NCBI RefSeq assembly: GCF_004217555.1
Contig: NZ_SHKW01000001.1
Coordinates: forward strand, 6,057,181-6,121,180
DNA: 64,000 nucleotides
Direction: 5' to 3'
Origin: Edaphobacter modestus
GTDB lineage: Bacteria > Acidobacteriota > Terriglobia > Terriglobales > Acidobacteriaceae
Positions 18,534 through 27,890 of the stretch are shown in pieces. The notes beneath the pieces are model-generated. The model was given only the letters and a program-made list of their open reading frames with translations. It ran no database searches and had not been told where the DNA came from. Made by a program: the position numbers and the translations under genes. Numbering within the stretch: the first letter of the stretch is position 1; each line of letters starts with the position of its first letter.

Positions 18534-18845
18534 GAGGGTTCTCTCCAGTACTTCTTTGCGCAGACGCCTGCTTATATTGTTTGTGTGTACCGTGCTTTCC
18601 AAGTGAGTATCTTTAGCATTGCGACACGAGGTCACATTCACGTTTTCACTATTGTTGATTGCAAATAGAGAAGTGCTGAGACCCTTCGGAGTCTTGATAC
18701 GGAAAAATTCGGCACTATATTGGGGCTCAAAAAGCTAATGCATCAGAGCCCAGTTGCCTCGGCATGCACACATCAATATTTGCACCAGAGCCCAGGAATC
18801 GACGGCGTTCATTTCGAAAACCTGAGTTCTCGGCGTCGATCTTTC
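18534..18845. repeat. Intergenic stretch with two solo IS6-type terminal repeats
   Basis: Reverse complements at 18734-18751 (GGGCTCTGATGCATTAGC) and 18774-18793 (GGGCTCTGGTGCAAATATTG) match the IS6 ends at 12 kb and 30.18 kb. No transposase sequence is attached, so these are scars of former IS6 insertions. The remainder must hold the promoter of the propeller gene; a GAAAAATTC half-like site lies near 18702. Confidence 0.65.
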
Positions 18846-20162
18846 CTAGTTCAGGTTGACAGCTCCCGCATCAGGCTTACGAATGAATAAGAATAAACAA
18901 GCGGTGGCAACCAGAGGCAAAAGGCCCGCCGCTAGAAATGCTGGTCCATAGGAAAATCGATCGACAGTGATACCTACGATAAAGGTAAAGGCGACACTAG
19001 CGATCCCAGCCGCGAGCCCACTAAGTCCTGTTACCGTGGCGACTACATCCTGGGGAAACAAGTCTGACGGTAAGGTCAAGCCCATGGTGGACCAACTGGC
19101 GTAACCCCATAGGGCCACGCAAATCAGCGCCAGGGCGGCGTAAACGCTGTGGACGCGGGCCGCGGGAATACCTGCGAGGATCGGCAGACAACTCACAGCA
19201 CACACCCAGGTACGAGCGCGAATGATAGAGACTCCGCGACGAATACAGTAACCGGATATCAGCCCACCTGTGAAATTCCCCAGATCCGCGGCAACAAACG
19301 GCATCCAAGCAAAGATCGCGATTTGCTTCAGGCTAAAGCCACGAGCATCACTTAGATACTGCGGCAACCAGAAGACATAGAACCACCAAATCGGATCAGT
19401 AAGGGCACGACCCAGTACGATACCCCACACATTGCGATTACCCGCCAGGCGAAGCCACCGCTGAACGCCTTTATCCGGCGACTGAGAAGCCATCTCCTGC
19501 CCTGCACGGATGAGGGCGACCTCTTGGGGCTTCACGCGCGGGTGACGATCGAGTGGATGGTAGATACGCAACCAGGCAAATAGCCAAAGGAAGCCGAGCA
19601 CTCCCGAAAAGACAAACGACCATCTCCAGCCAAATGCCAGGGCTATCCACGGTATGATCAGCGCCGCCAGGGCCCCTCCCACACTGGAGCCGCTGTCAAA
19701 GATTGCTACTGCTACACTGCGCTCCTCACTGGGGAACCACTCCGCAACGGTCTTGCTGGCTCCTGGCCAGTTCAGGCCTTCTCCAATGCCTAACATGAAT
19801 CGAAAAGCGACAAAGCCCGAAACAGAGCTGGCAAATCCCATCAACATATTCACCAGGGACCACCAGACCACCGCTGCAATCAAGCCGATCCGAGTACCCA
19901 CAGCATCCAGGAAGATACCTCCGATCAGCCAGGTAATGGCATAGGAGAGCTGAAAGGCGCCGATAATCTTTGCCAGATCCGTATGAGTAAGGTGATACTG
20001 CGCCGCTATCACCGGCGACAATACGGAGAATGTCTGGCGACTGATGTAATTGATAGCTGTAGAACAAAAGAGTGTCCATACTATCCACCATCGTGTTCTT
20101 CCCGCACGCATTTTCTGCGGTACGGGAAGAATTGGTTGCTGATTGAGGCCCCGTGTGGCCAT
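18846..20162 (-). CDS. MFS transporter, anion:cation symporter (hexuronate/galactonate) type
   Basis: Inner-membrane permease of 438 aa with twelve predicted helices. Near the N-terminus the ACS-family features INYISRQTFSVLSPVI and LGIGEGLNWPGASKTVAEWF are clear. The latter is close to ExuT/GarP-type hexuronate and aldonate transporters. AAGGGGTG precedes the ATG. It lies 152 bp downstream of the nagB-like gene on the same strand and is probably co-transcribed. It would import the sugar or sugar acid used by this cluster; the exact substrate cannot be read from sequence. Confidence 0.9.
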   Translation of the reverse strand: MATRGLNQQPILPVPQKMRAGRTRWWIVWTLFCSTAINYISRQTFSVLSPVIAAQYHLTHTDLAKIIGAFQLSYAITWLIGGIFLDAVGTRIGLIAAVVWWSLVNMLMGFASSVSGFVAFRFMLGIGEGLNWPGASKTVAEWFPSEERSVAVAIFDSGSSVGGALAALIIPWIALAFGWRWSFVFSGVLGFLWLFAWLRIYHPLDRHPRVKPQEVALIRAGQEMASQSPDKGVQRWLRLAGNRNVWGIVLGRALTDPIWWFYVFWLPQYLSDARGFSLKQIAIFAWMPFVAADLGNFTGGLISGYCIRRGVSIIRARTWVCAVSCLPILAGIPAARVHSVYAALALICVALWGYASWSTMGLTLPSDLFPQDVVATVTGLSGLAAGIASVAFTFIVGITVDRFSYGPAFLAAGLLPLVATACLFLFIRKPDAGAVNLN

Positions 20163-20314
20163 CTTGTGTCACCCCTTGGCACAAAATCGTGGACGCGTGC
20201 TCCGCGCCCTATTTGCGCAGACAGCATTTCAGGACAGCGTAATCTGGAAGCAACATTTCCCAGTGGACTTATTCACTAACACGGGGAACATCCCTCTTAG
20301 CGCGACATTCGCTC

Positions 20315-21115
20315 TCAGCTGTATGGTATTAATTCACCTAATTGAGCGGCGGAATCTCTGTCCAGATAGACGGTGACATCTGGATGTGTGCGGAGGATAG
20401 TAGCGGGGCACTCGGTAGAGATAGCTTCCTCGAGAGTCCTCCGCATAATTTCGGCCTTGCGGCTTCCAGGTACCGATACAATCAGTTTTGGAACCCGAAG
20501 CATTGTTGGAATCGTGAGCGAGATAGCGAACTCCGGAACGTCTTCGGTAGTGTTGAACCAACCTTCCGCCGCCTGCTGCTTTCGGCATGCGGCGTCCAAG
20601 TGGACAATTTTTACATCTGCGGGGTCATCAAAATCTGCAACACCGGGATCATTGAAGGCCAGGTGTCCGTTTTCTCCAATCCCGAGCAAACATAGTTGCG
20701 GTTCCGAGGAGCGAAGTTTCTCGGCATAGAAGCGGCACACCTGCTCAGGATCGGAGGCGGTCCCATCCACCTCAAAGAATTCTTTCATCCGCACCTTCGA
20801 TGTTAAGTACCTACGAAGGTAGCCACGGAAAGACGCCAAATGATCGACCGGCAGTCCTATGTACTCGTCTAGGTGGAAACCGCGTACTTGGTCCCAAGGC
20901 AACCCCTCTATTTTCGTCAGTGACTCCAGAGTATCGAGCTGCGAGGCACCCGTGGCAAAAATTGCTGCGATAATCTCGTTGCTTCGGCCCAGATCCTTTA
21001 ATGCTTCTGCAGCGGCTCGAGCCGCTGCATCGCCCATCAACTCGCGAGTGGGGTAGATCTCTAACTTCATTGCCCCCACCTTGAACTGCTGAACTTCCGC
21101 GCTTTTGATATCCAT
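20315..21115 (-). CDS. Glucosamine-6-phosphate deaminase/isomerase family protein (NagB-like)
   Basis: Protein of 266 aa, the usual family length. FATGASQ is the phosphate loop, FHLDEYIGLP holds the first catalytic Asp, and LLGIGENGHLAFNDPG contains the catalytic His. E. coli NagB has GNDGH here; this protein has GENGH, so the residue equivalent to Asp141 is Asn, as in a broad NagB-like subgroup. It would convert an amino- or keto-sugar phosphate in the cytoplasm; true GlcN6P deamination is likely but not certain. AGAGGAG lies eight bases before the ATG at 21115. It is transcribed divergently from lacI, from a strong promoter at 21276-21304. Confidence 0.85.
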   Translation of the reverse strand: MDIKSAEVQQFKVGAMKLEIYPTRELMGDAAARAAAEALKDLGRSNEIIAAIFATGASQLDTLESLTKIEGLPWDQVRGFHLDEYIGLPVDHLASFRGYLRRYLTSKVRMKEFFEVDGTASDPEQVCRFYAEKLRSSEPQLCLLGIGENGHLAFNDPGVADFDDPADVKIVHLDAACRKQQAAEGWFNTTEDVPEFAISLTIPTMLRVPKLIVSVPGSRKAEIMRRTLEEAISTECPATILRTHPDVTVYLDRDSAAQLGELIPYS

Positions 21116-21275
21116 ACTAGAAACTCCTCTCGAAGATAGGTCGTACAACATCATTGACTCGGTCTTGCTCCCAAAGGAGCTAGGTTGGTTACCTACCATT
21201 TAGTAAGGGCCTGCCCATTCCTCGCTTTCCCGGTGTGCCCATATATAGAAAGCGTCGTTAGGCCAGTCCTAAATT

Positions 21276-21314
21276 TTGATACGTGATCACGCGGATGATG
21301 TCAAGAAAATTTTC
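21276..21314 (-). promoter_or_regulatory. nagB-like promoter with GAAAATTTTC operator candidate
   Basis: On the minus strand the perfect 10-bp palindrome GAAAATTTTC (21314-21305) abuts TTGACA (21304-21299). A 17-bp spacer and TATCAA (21281-21276) follow. The same palindrome lies 2 bp upstream of the -35 box of the TonB-receptor gene at 24463. The leader to the gene start is about 160 nt. Confidence 0.7.
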
Positions 21315-21509
21315 CTGCAATTGAGATAAAACAACAATAATAGAAGAAAATAGATCGAAATGATGCTGATTAGTGTCCAAGTCCGGTTCGGACTCCCACC
21401 GGAACCGCGTCGACGGCATCGCCCATCGGGAGGTCGGCTGGGCAAATAGAGGTTTTCCAGCGATTGACAGATAAAAACGAGCACTCGCTAAATTGTTTCT
21501 TCTCGACCA

Positions 21510-21533
21510 GAAATTTTTCAGATTGTATATAAT
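21510..21533 (+). promoter_or_regulatory. lacI-type regulator promoter with imperfect operator
   Basis: A TATAAT box lies at 21528-21533, 18 bp before the regulator's ATG. GAAATTTTTC at 21510-21519 differs by one base from the palindrome at the nagB-like and TonB-receptor promoters. It sits where a bound repressor would block RNA polymerase, suggesting autoregulation. The -35 box is weak. Confidence 0.5.
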
Positions 21534-21551
21534 CCCTGAGGCTGGTGCGAA

Positions 21552-22667
21552 ATGCTTGTAGGTAAATCTGCAGGTTCTGTCGATATGAAGAAGAATATAA
21601 AACCTCAAAAAATCAAAACTGGACTCCGAGAAATCGCAGCCGCGGCGAATGTCAGCATTCCTACCGTTTCCCGGGTGCTAAACGGAAGCAGTCGCGTAGA
21701 TCCAGACATTCAAAAGACTGTCATGAATGCGGCGGCGATGCTAAATGTCGACCTTTCACAACGTAATAAAACCAAAGCCCTGGCCTTCCTCCTCAGTAAT
21801 CGCGCGATGCTGCACGCGTTTCACTCGCGAGTTCTGCACGGTGCAGAGACGTGTTGCGCGACGCATGGGTGGGACATGATTTTTCTCTCCTTCAATTATT
21901 CGCCGAACGCTAATTGGGATGAGTTGCACCTGCCGAAGGTGGTGCAGCGCCGCGACATTGTTCGGGCAGTGATTCTAGCTGGGACAAATTCTGCAAATCT
22001 TATCGACTTATTGGACCACAAGGGGATTCCCTATGTAGTCTTGGGAAACAACGTCATCGGGGAGCCGCAGGACTCCAAAAGTGATGTGATCTTTTCTGAC
22101 GAGACGCAAGGCGGCCAGGACATGACCAGATATCTGATCAGTCTGGGGCATCGTCACATCGGTTTTGTGGGTAATATCCGCCTGCCGTGGTTTGCGCGAT
22201 GCTTCGCGGGTTACCTCCGCGCGATGGAGGAGGCTGGCCTGGCTCCGGTTCACAGCAGTATCGACTCAGAAGATGACACCGAAATCGGATATCTCGGCAC
22301 CAAGTCTTTGCTGGCCCACGGCGAACCCGTCACCGCAATCTTTGCTGGCAACGATCAGACGGCACACGGTGTTTATAAAGCATCACGCGACAGTGGACTG
22401 AGAATTCCCGACGACATCAGCGTTGCGGGTTGTGACGACACTATTGGCGCGTTGCTCTATCCGAGTCTAACCACGATTCGCGAATTTCCTGAGCAGTTGG
22501 GAAAGCAAATGGTGGAGATGATTCTCAATCGCGTCGCCAAACCAGATCAAGCCCCACAGCGCGTCACAATCCCTACGGAATTTATCAAGAGAGATTCGTG
22601 TCGCTCGATTTTTACCACTCAACACATGGCGTTCGACGAAGCGCCGCGAAGAGTTACGATCAGGTGA
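21552..22667 (+). CDS. LacI-family transcriptional regulator
   Basis: Repressor-type regulator of 371 aa. An N-terminal helix-turn-helix (LREIAAAANVSIPTVSRVLN) with hinge region is followed by a periplasmic-binding-protein-like sensor domain (FVGNIRLPWFARCFAGYLRA, then FAGNDQTAHGVYKASRDSGL and ISVAGCDD). It is divergent from the nagB-like gene and upstream of a Gfo/Idh gene. It probably controls both, plus the TonB receptor, through GAAAATTTTC-like sites. The effector is presumably a sugar or sugar phosphate. The start could be ATG 21552 or ATG 21585; neither has a strong ribosome-binding site. Confidence 0.93.
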   Translation: MLVGKSAGSVDMKKNIKPQKIKTGLREIAAAANVSIPTVSRVLNGSSRVDPDIQKTVMNAAAMLNVDLSQRNKTKALAFLLSNRAMLHAFHSRVLHGAETCCATHGWDMIFLSFNYSPNANWDELHLPKVVQRRDIVRAVILAGTNSANLIDLLDHKGIPYVVLGNNVIGEPQDSKSDVIFSDETQGGQDMTRYLISLGHRHIGFVGNIRLPWFARCFAGYLRAMEEAGLAPVHSSIDSEDDTEIGYLGTKSLLAHGEPVTAIFAGNDQTAHGVYKASRDSGLRIPDDISVAGCDDTIGALLYPSLTTIREFPEQLGKQMVEMILNRVAKPDQAPQRVTIPTEFIKRDSCRSIFTTQHMAFDEAPRRVTIR

Positions 22668-22771
22668 ACATCCCCTCGTAAGGCCCAGAAGAAGGATCTC
22701 CCGGCCAAAGGTGTCGGGAGGCTCTCCTTTGGTGGCCCACGAGCGGCGTATCTGCAATAGGGAGGCAAGGA

Positions 22772-23806
22772 GTGCGAGTTGGAATAGTCGGAACAGGAGC
22801 GATCGCCTCCAAACATGCACAGGCCTACAGGAATATTGGGTATGAGATCACAGTGTGCACGAATGCCACCGCTGTTACCGGGCAGAAATTTTCTGATGCG
22901 ACTGGCGCAGAATTTGTCCCGACGGTTGAGCAACTCTGTCGTCATCCGCAGGTAGACTACGTCGATGTATGTACGTTGCCAGGCTATCGGCTGCCGGTTG
23001 TCGAACTGTGCGCCCTAAATAAGAAACATGTTCTTGTACAAAAACCGATCGCGATCAACCTGGAGACTGCCGAGCGGATGATCGTTCTTGCTCGTGACGC
23101 CGGTATTCAATTGGGAGTTGTGAGCCAGCATCGCTTCGACGACTCGGTGCTGTTTTTGAAGCAGGCCATATCCGATGGGCGGTTGGGGAAGATTTTGCAG
23201 GCTGACGCCTATGTAAAGTGGTATCGATCCGCCGAATACTACAGCAGGCCGGTCAAAGGAAGTTGGGCCGGCGAGGGTGGCGGGGCACTGATCAATCAAG
23301 GAATCCATCAGATTGATCTGCTTTTATACCTGATCGGCGCGGTGGACGAGGTCTTTGCATATTGGCAGCTCGGGGCCCTACATAGGATTGAATCCGAGGA
23401 CTCAATAAGTGCTCTACTTCACTATTCCTCTGGAGCCACGGGTGTAATTCAGGCTTCGACGTCGTTGTGGCCGGGGTACCCCGAGAGACTCGAGATTCAC
23501 GGGACGAAGGGGACTGCCGTCATCACTGGCGACAAACTAACGACGTGGGATGTTCAGGATGACTCTGGATGTGCTGCCCCGATAGAACGACAGGGTGTCT
23601 CTGGGGCGTCGGATCCGATGGCGATCTCTTTAGCGCCCTTCGAACGGCAGTTCTTGGATTTTGGAGAAGCTTGCAAGACAGGGCGTGCCCCATCGTGCTC
23701 TGCGACGGATGGGTTCCGCGCGCTGCAACTAGTGAGAAGCATCTACAGCTCTTGTCTAGAAAAGCGGAAACTGGAGATTGCTTCGGTCGCATTTAGGAGT
23801 GACTGA
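22772..23806 (+). CDS. Gfo/Idh/MocA-family oxidoreductase, cytoplasmic
   Basis: NAD(P)-dependent sugar dehydrogenase-like protein of 344 aa without signal peptide. The Rossmann motif VGIVGTGAIASKHAQAY starts at residue 3. The usual EKP catalytic motif appears as VQKP (about residue 90), keeping the Lys. GALINQGIHQIDLLLYL is the substrate-side His motif. The GTG start has GGGAGG five bases upstream. It follows the LacI gene by 104 bp and is probably co-transcribed. Unlike the Tat-exported paralogue at 14281 it acts on imported sugars; the substrate is unknown. Confidence 0.9.
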   Translation: MRVGIVGTGAIASKHAQAYRNIGYEITVCTNATAVTGQKFSDATGAEFVPTVEQLCRHPQVDYVDVCTLPGYRLPVVELCALNKKHVLVQKPIAINLETAERMIVLARDAGIQLGVVSQHRFDDSVLFLKQAISDGRLGKILQADAYVKWYRSAEYYSRPVKGSWAGEGGGALINQGIHQIDLLLYLIGAVDEVFAYWQLGALHRIESEDSISALLHYSSGATGVIQASTSLWPGYPERLEIHGTKGTAVITGDKLTTWDVQDDSGCAAPIERQGVSGASDPMAISLAPFERQFLDFGEACKTGRAPSCSATDGFRALQLVRSIYSSCLEKRKLEIASVAFRSD

Positions 23807-23916
23807 GGCGCGCATAGTTTGAGTGGCTTTGGGGCACAGCAGGCTGGAACCGCTTAGAGAGTGGATTGAGGCATTGAGGCCCCGTTAAATGGCAACCTGA
23901 AAGGCCTGAAGAGCTG

Positions 23917-24290
23917 TTTGCGGACGACATTTTGATCGCGAGATCATTATCCTGTGTGTACTGGTATCTACGATACAGACTCAGCCTCCGTGATCAGATC
24001 GAGATGATGGCTGAATGCGGGTGCATGTTGCGCACACCCCCCCGATCATGCGCTGGGTGCAGCGCTATGTCCGGCCGGAATGGTTCCGCACGCAAACGAT
24101 AGCCCGTGGCGTCTTGACGAGACGTACCCGAGGGTCCGTGGTCGCTGGGTTTACCTGTATTGCGCAGTCGACCGCCGATGGAATCCCGCCGACTTCCGGT
24201 TGAGTCCGAAGCCGGATTTAGCAGCGGTCAATGCCTCTTACGCAAAAGCTCCTCGCCCGCGGTGCGTACCTGGGCTTTCCTTTCCTGTCA
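23917..24290 (+). pseudogene. IS6-family transposase N-terminal relic
   Basis: Pieces in three frames spell an IS6 transposase: FDREIIILCV, YLRYRLSLRDQIEMMAECG, IMRWVQRYV, then WRLDETYPRVRGRWVYLYCA and VDRRWNPADFRLSPKPDLAA. At least three frameshifts separate them, and the C-terminal half is absent. The missing half resembles what survives at 11640-12009, but the two need not be one element. Confidence 0.85.
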
Positions 24291-24462
24291 CTTTTGGTCT
24301 GTACATCGCGCGTGGATAGACGGTTGTCGACCCGAGGCGCAAGGTCGATTCTCCTGTATTTTCCTTTTCGATTTCTCCCCCGCCAATGCTTCAAGAGTGC
24401 CACTTAGCTTGGCGCCCTGATCAAGTAAGGCTTTCGGATGGGAAATAAATAATTAAATTCAT

Positions 24463-24503
24463 GAAAATTTTCTCTTGACGTAGATAGTCTGCTGTACTAA
24501 TGT
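24463..24503 (+). promoter_or_regulatory. TonB-receptor promoter with GAAAATTTTC operator candidate
   Basis: GAAAATTTTC (24463-24472), then TC, TTGACG (24475-24480), a 17-bp spacer and TAATGT (24498-24503). The arrangement copies the nagB-like promoter. The rest of 24291-24555 shows no gene. Confidence 0.65.
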
Positions 24504-24555
24504 CACGAATATCAATCAGTCAGATGGACCGGATAGACATCGCTTTGGAGACAAA

Positions 24556-27500
24556 ATGAGCTTTCGCCTTGCCGTTTTGCTACTTGTTTTTTCGACTATT
24601 TTCCCTTCCGTCTTGCTTGGACAGCTCACGTCTGCAACGCTTACCGGTAGAGTTACCGACTCTACTGGATCAGCGATTCCAAACGCTCTCGTGACAGCGA
24701 CTGATAGTACGACCGGCGTGATAATTCATGCCGAAACCGACGGGCAAGGCGATTACGCACTTACGGGGCTCGCGCCCGATACCTATCGCCTGATTTTCTC
24801 CAAGGACGGATTTCAATCGTATGGACAAAATGGCCTCATCGTTACTGTTGGCCAGCGCGCGACGGTAAATGCCGTGCTTCCCGTTGGGGCCGTTTCTCAG
24901 AGCGTCATCGTTGAGGCTGCTTCGGAGATGATTAACCTTCAGTCACCGACCGTCTCCACCTCCATTGACAACAAAATGACGCAGCAGTTGCCGCTCAACG
25001 GCCGCAACGTACTGCAGCTCATGCAGCTTGCCCCGGATGTCGGTCCAACATCTTCCAGCGGCTATCAACAGAACGCATCGCGTCCGGACCAAGCCAACAA
25101 CTATGCGGGTGCGAGCGGTGGACGTGGTGCTTCTACGTCCTATTACCTGGATGGTGCATTGAATGAGGATGTGCTAACTCAGATCGCCAACGTGTTTCCG
25201 AATCCGGATGCAATCCAGGAATTCAGTTTCGACACCAGTGTCTACAGTGCGAAATTCGCAGGCCGCGGTGGTGGCGTGATGAATGCTGTAACGCGTGGCG
25301 GCACAAATCAGTTTCACGGACAGCTCTTCGAATTCCTGCGCAACAGCGCCCTGAACGGCCGAAACTACTTCTCGCCAGTTCAGGATGGCCTGAAGCGGAA
25401 TCAGTTTGGCGGTACATTCGGCGGACCTATTCGCAAAGACAAGACATTCGCGTTCTTTTCCTATCAGGGGACAACGATTAGACAGAATCCGATAAACTCC
25501 GCAATTGTGTGGACGGCCGCGGAGCGGAACGGAGACTTCTCATCCGACTCACAGCAGTTGATCAATCCGTCCACCGGACAGCCCTTTCCAGGAAATCAGA
25601 TTCCAACGAAACTGTTTGACCCAATTGCCGCTAAAGTTCTGGCTCTCGTGCCGATTGGTGCACCAGGCACCGGAATCGTCCAGTATCTATCTCGACTGGT
25701 CCAAAACGACAAGCAATTCGTAGTGCGCGTGGATGAAAACATTAACCAGAATCTGCGCATGTACGCAAGCTATATCTATGATGGTTTACAGCAGCCGTCA
25801 ACCTCAACCCAAGGAAACCTGCTGACAGCAGTTGAGAACAAAAACTGGCTAAGTCAGTTTGCGGTTGTGAATACCACGTATATATTCAATCCAAATCTGA
25901 CGACAACATTCGTAGCTGCTATGAGTCGCCGTGGAGGGAGCTGGACGTCGCCCCCCGGATTTACCGGCTGGACCGGCCTAGGGGCGAATATTCCTAATAT
26001 GGTGAGCCCGGGCCAAAGCAGTTTTTTTCTCACCATCAACAATTACTTCTCAAAGTTCTGGGACGGAGTTTATGCCCTTCCTGCGACAGAGGGTGGAGTA
26101 GGGAATCAGTGGACCTGGGTTAAGGGAGCGCACACCTTGGAGTTTGGGGGCGACATCCTGCAAAGTAAAGTGGTAAAGAGTCAGGATTATCACGGAGAGG
26201 GAAATTTCATCTTTAGCAGCGCGCTGTCCGGAGACAATGGGCTGGACTTTCTGCTTGGCAAGCCCTCTACCTTTAGCCAGCAGGCGTCATTTTACATCGT
26301 TCCATCAAGAACACTCCCTGCCCTCTATTTTGTCGACACCTGGAAGGCCAACCCGCGCTTGACGCTTACGCTCGGTGTTAGATGGAATCCCTTTGTTCCT
26401 GTCTTCGACTCGGCATATCATGAAGAGGCGATTTTCAGTCCCGCTGCGTACGCGGCCGGCATTCACTCCTCCCAGTATCCCACCCTTGCTCCGGGACTGT
26501 TATTGGCTGGCGATCCCAGGGTCCCGTCGCGTGTGGTTGACTCCAACTACCACCTCTTTGATCCCAGGGTGGGCTTTGCGCTCGATGTCTTTGGAAATGG
26601 GAGGACGAGTCTGAGAGGCGGCTTTGGGATGTACCAGGACCAGATGACGGCTAATACAATCAATCCTAACTTCAGCCCATTCAACACCAACGTGACCTTC
26701 ACGAATCCGGCCAGCATGGAAAACCCTTATCAAGGGCACGTCAATCCGTTTCCTTTGCCACCTGGTCCTGCCCCCAAAAACACGCCTTTTCAGATACCGA
26801 TGGCAGCCAATCCTTTCACGCTTGGGATGAAAGCTCCCACAATCGAACAATGGAATCTCACACTGGAGCAGCAGCTCCTGCATGGCTCGATAATGCGCTT
26901 CGCGTATGAGGGCCAAGCTTCAGACCATCTATTTGGCTCGGTCGAGGGCAACGCGGCGATCTACAATCCTGCTGAGACACAGCAGCAAAATGTCGCAAAT
27001 TACAATATCCGCAGACCCATGGGAGCGAGTTTTCAGGGCCTCGCTCTCGGCCAGAATGTTGGGGTGGCCAACTTCGAATCTCTGACGGTCTCATTGCAAA
27101 AGCAGACGGCGCACGGGCTCTCATTTCTGATGGGCTACCGCTGGTCAAAATGTATGGATGAAAGCGAAGAAGCATTCTTTGATGCGGATGCCTATTCCAC
27201 GCCTAATCCATCGCATGATTACGGCCCTTGTACGTTCAATGTCACGAACCAGGTCAAGGGGTCGTTCGTATGGGACCTGCCGTCAACGCATCTCGGATGG
27301 GCGTTCGCAAACAGAGTCTTGAGCAGCTGGGAGATAAATGGAATTCTGAATCTTCATAGTGGAGAACCGTTCTCTGTCCTTTCCGGTGTTGACAATTCCA
27401 CGAGTGGAATCGGCTTGGATCGGGCTGATCTTATTGGAAATCCGCATCTGCCGGGAGGTCGCAGCCATGCCCAAAAGGCGAAAGAATTCTTCAATACCGC

Positions 27501-27774
27501 CGCTTTCGCCATGAACGCAGTTGGCACATTTGGCAATACGGGGCGCGATTTTCTTGTGGGACCGGGATACTCCGCCGTGGACCTCTCTATAGCGAGAACG
27601 TTCAAGCTGCCCTTTGAAACACAATTTCTACAATTCAGAGCAGAATCCTTCAATCTGGCGAATAGGGTCAACTTCTCCAATCCGACTGCAACCGTATCTT
27701 CGAAGGCCAACGGAACGATTTCGATGGCGAGTGATCCGAGAATTCTTCAGTTCGCTCTCAAGTATAGTTTTTAG
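24556..27774 (+). CDS. TonB-dependent receptor with N-terminal carboxypeptidase-regulatory-like domain (Oar-like)
   Basis: Outer-membrane protein of 1072 aa. A signal peptide ending near SVLLGQ is followed by a carboxypeptidase-regulatory-like beta domain (LTGRVTDSTGSAIPNALVTA, residues about 28-110). Then comes a plug (QQLPLNGRNVLQLMQLAPDV) and a long barrel ending in the aromatic signature FALKYSF. Acidobacteria carry many such receptors for large or poorly soluble substrates. The promoter shares an operator candidate with the nagB-like gene, so it probably imports the glycan or sugar handled by this cluster. The ATG follows GGAGACAAA. No TonB/ExbBD genes are in the window. Confidence 0.92.
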   Translation: MSFRLAVLLLVFSTIFPSVLLGQLTSATLTGRVTDSTGSAIPNALVTATDSTTGVIIHAETDGQGDYALTGLAPDTYRLIFSKDGFQSYGQNGLIVTVGQRATVNAVLPVGAVSQSVIVEAASEMINLQSPTVSTSIDNKMTQQLPLNGRNVLQLMQLAPDVGPTSSSGYQQNASRPDQANNYAGASGGRGASTSYYLDGALNEDVLTQIANVFPNPDAIQEFSFDTSVYSAKFAGRGGGVMNAVTRGGTNQFHGQLFEFLRNSALNGRNYFSPVQDGLKRNQFGGTFGGPIRKDKTFAFFSYQGTTIRQNPINSAIVWTAAERNGDFSSDSQQLINPSTGQPFPGNQIPTKLFDPIAAKVLALVPIGAPGTGIVQYLSRLVQNDKQFVVRVDENINQNLRMYASYIYDGLQQPSTSTQGNLLTAVENKNWLSQFAVVNTTYIFNPNLTTTFVAAMSRRGGSWTSPPGFTGWTGLGANIPNMVSPGQSSFFLTINNYFSKFWDGVYALPATEGGVGNQWTWVKGAHTLEFGGDILQSKVVKSQDYHGEGNFIFSSALSGDNGLDFLLGKPSTFSQQASFYIVPSRTLPALYFVDTWKANPRLTLTLGVRWNPFVPVFDSAYHEEAIFSPAAYAAGIHSSQYPTLAPGLLLAGDPRVPSRVVDSNYHLFDPRVGFALDVFGNGRTSLRGGFGMYQDQMTANTINPNFSPFNTNVTFTNPASMENPYQGHVNPFPLPPGPAPKNTPFQIPMAANPFTLGMKAPTIEQWNLTLEQQLLHGSIMRFAYEGQASDHLFGSVEGNAAIYNPAETQQQNVANYNIRRPMGASFQGLALGQNVGVANFESLTVSLQKQTAHGLSFLMGYRWSKCMDESEEAFFDADAYSTPNPSHDYGPCTFNVTNQVKGSFVWDLPSTHLGWAFANRVLSSWEINGILNLHSGEPFSVLSGVDNSTSGIGLDRADLIGNPHLPGGRSHAQKAKEFFNTAAFAMNAVGTFGNTGRDFLVGPGYSAVDLSIARTFKLPFETQFLQFRAESFNLANRVNFSNPTATVSSKANGTISMASDPRILQFALKYSF

Positions 27775-27890
27775 GCTGTGTCGGTCGCATTGGTGATGAC
27801 CCTACTTCCTGCGCTAGAAGTTAGCTATTCGCGCGAGACTCGAATATCGGACCTTCGAATGGTCCAGAAAGCTAAACATTCTATTTCTAT

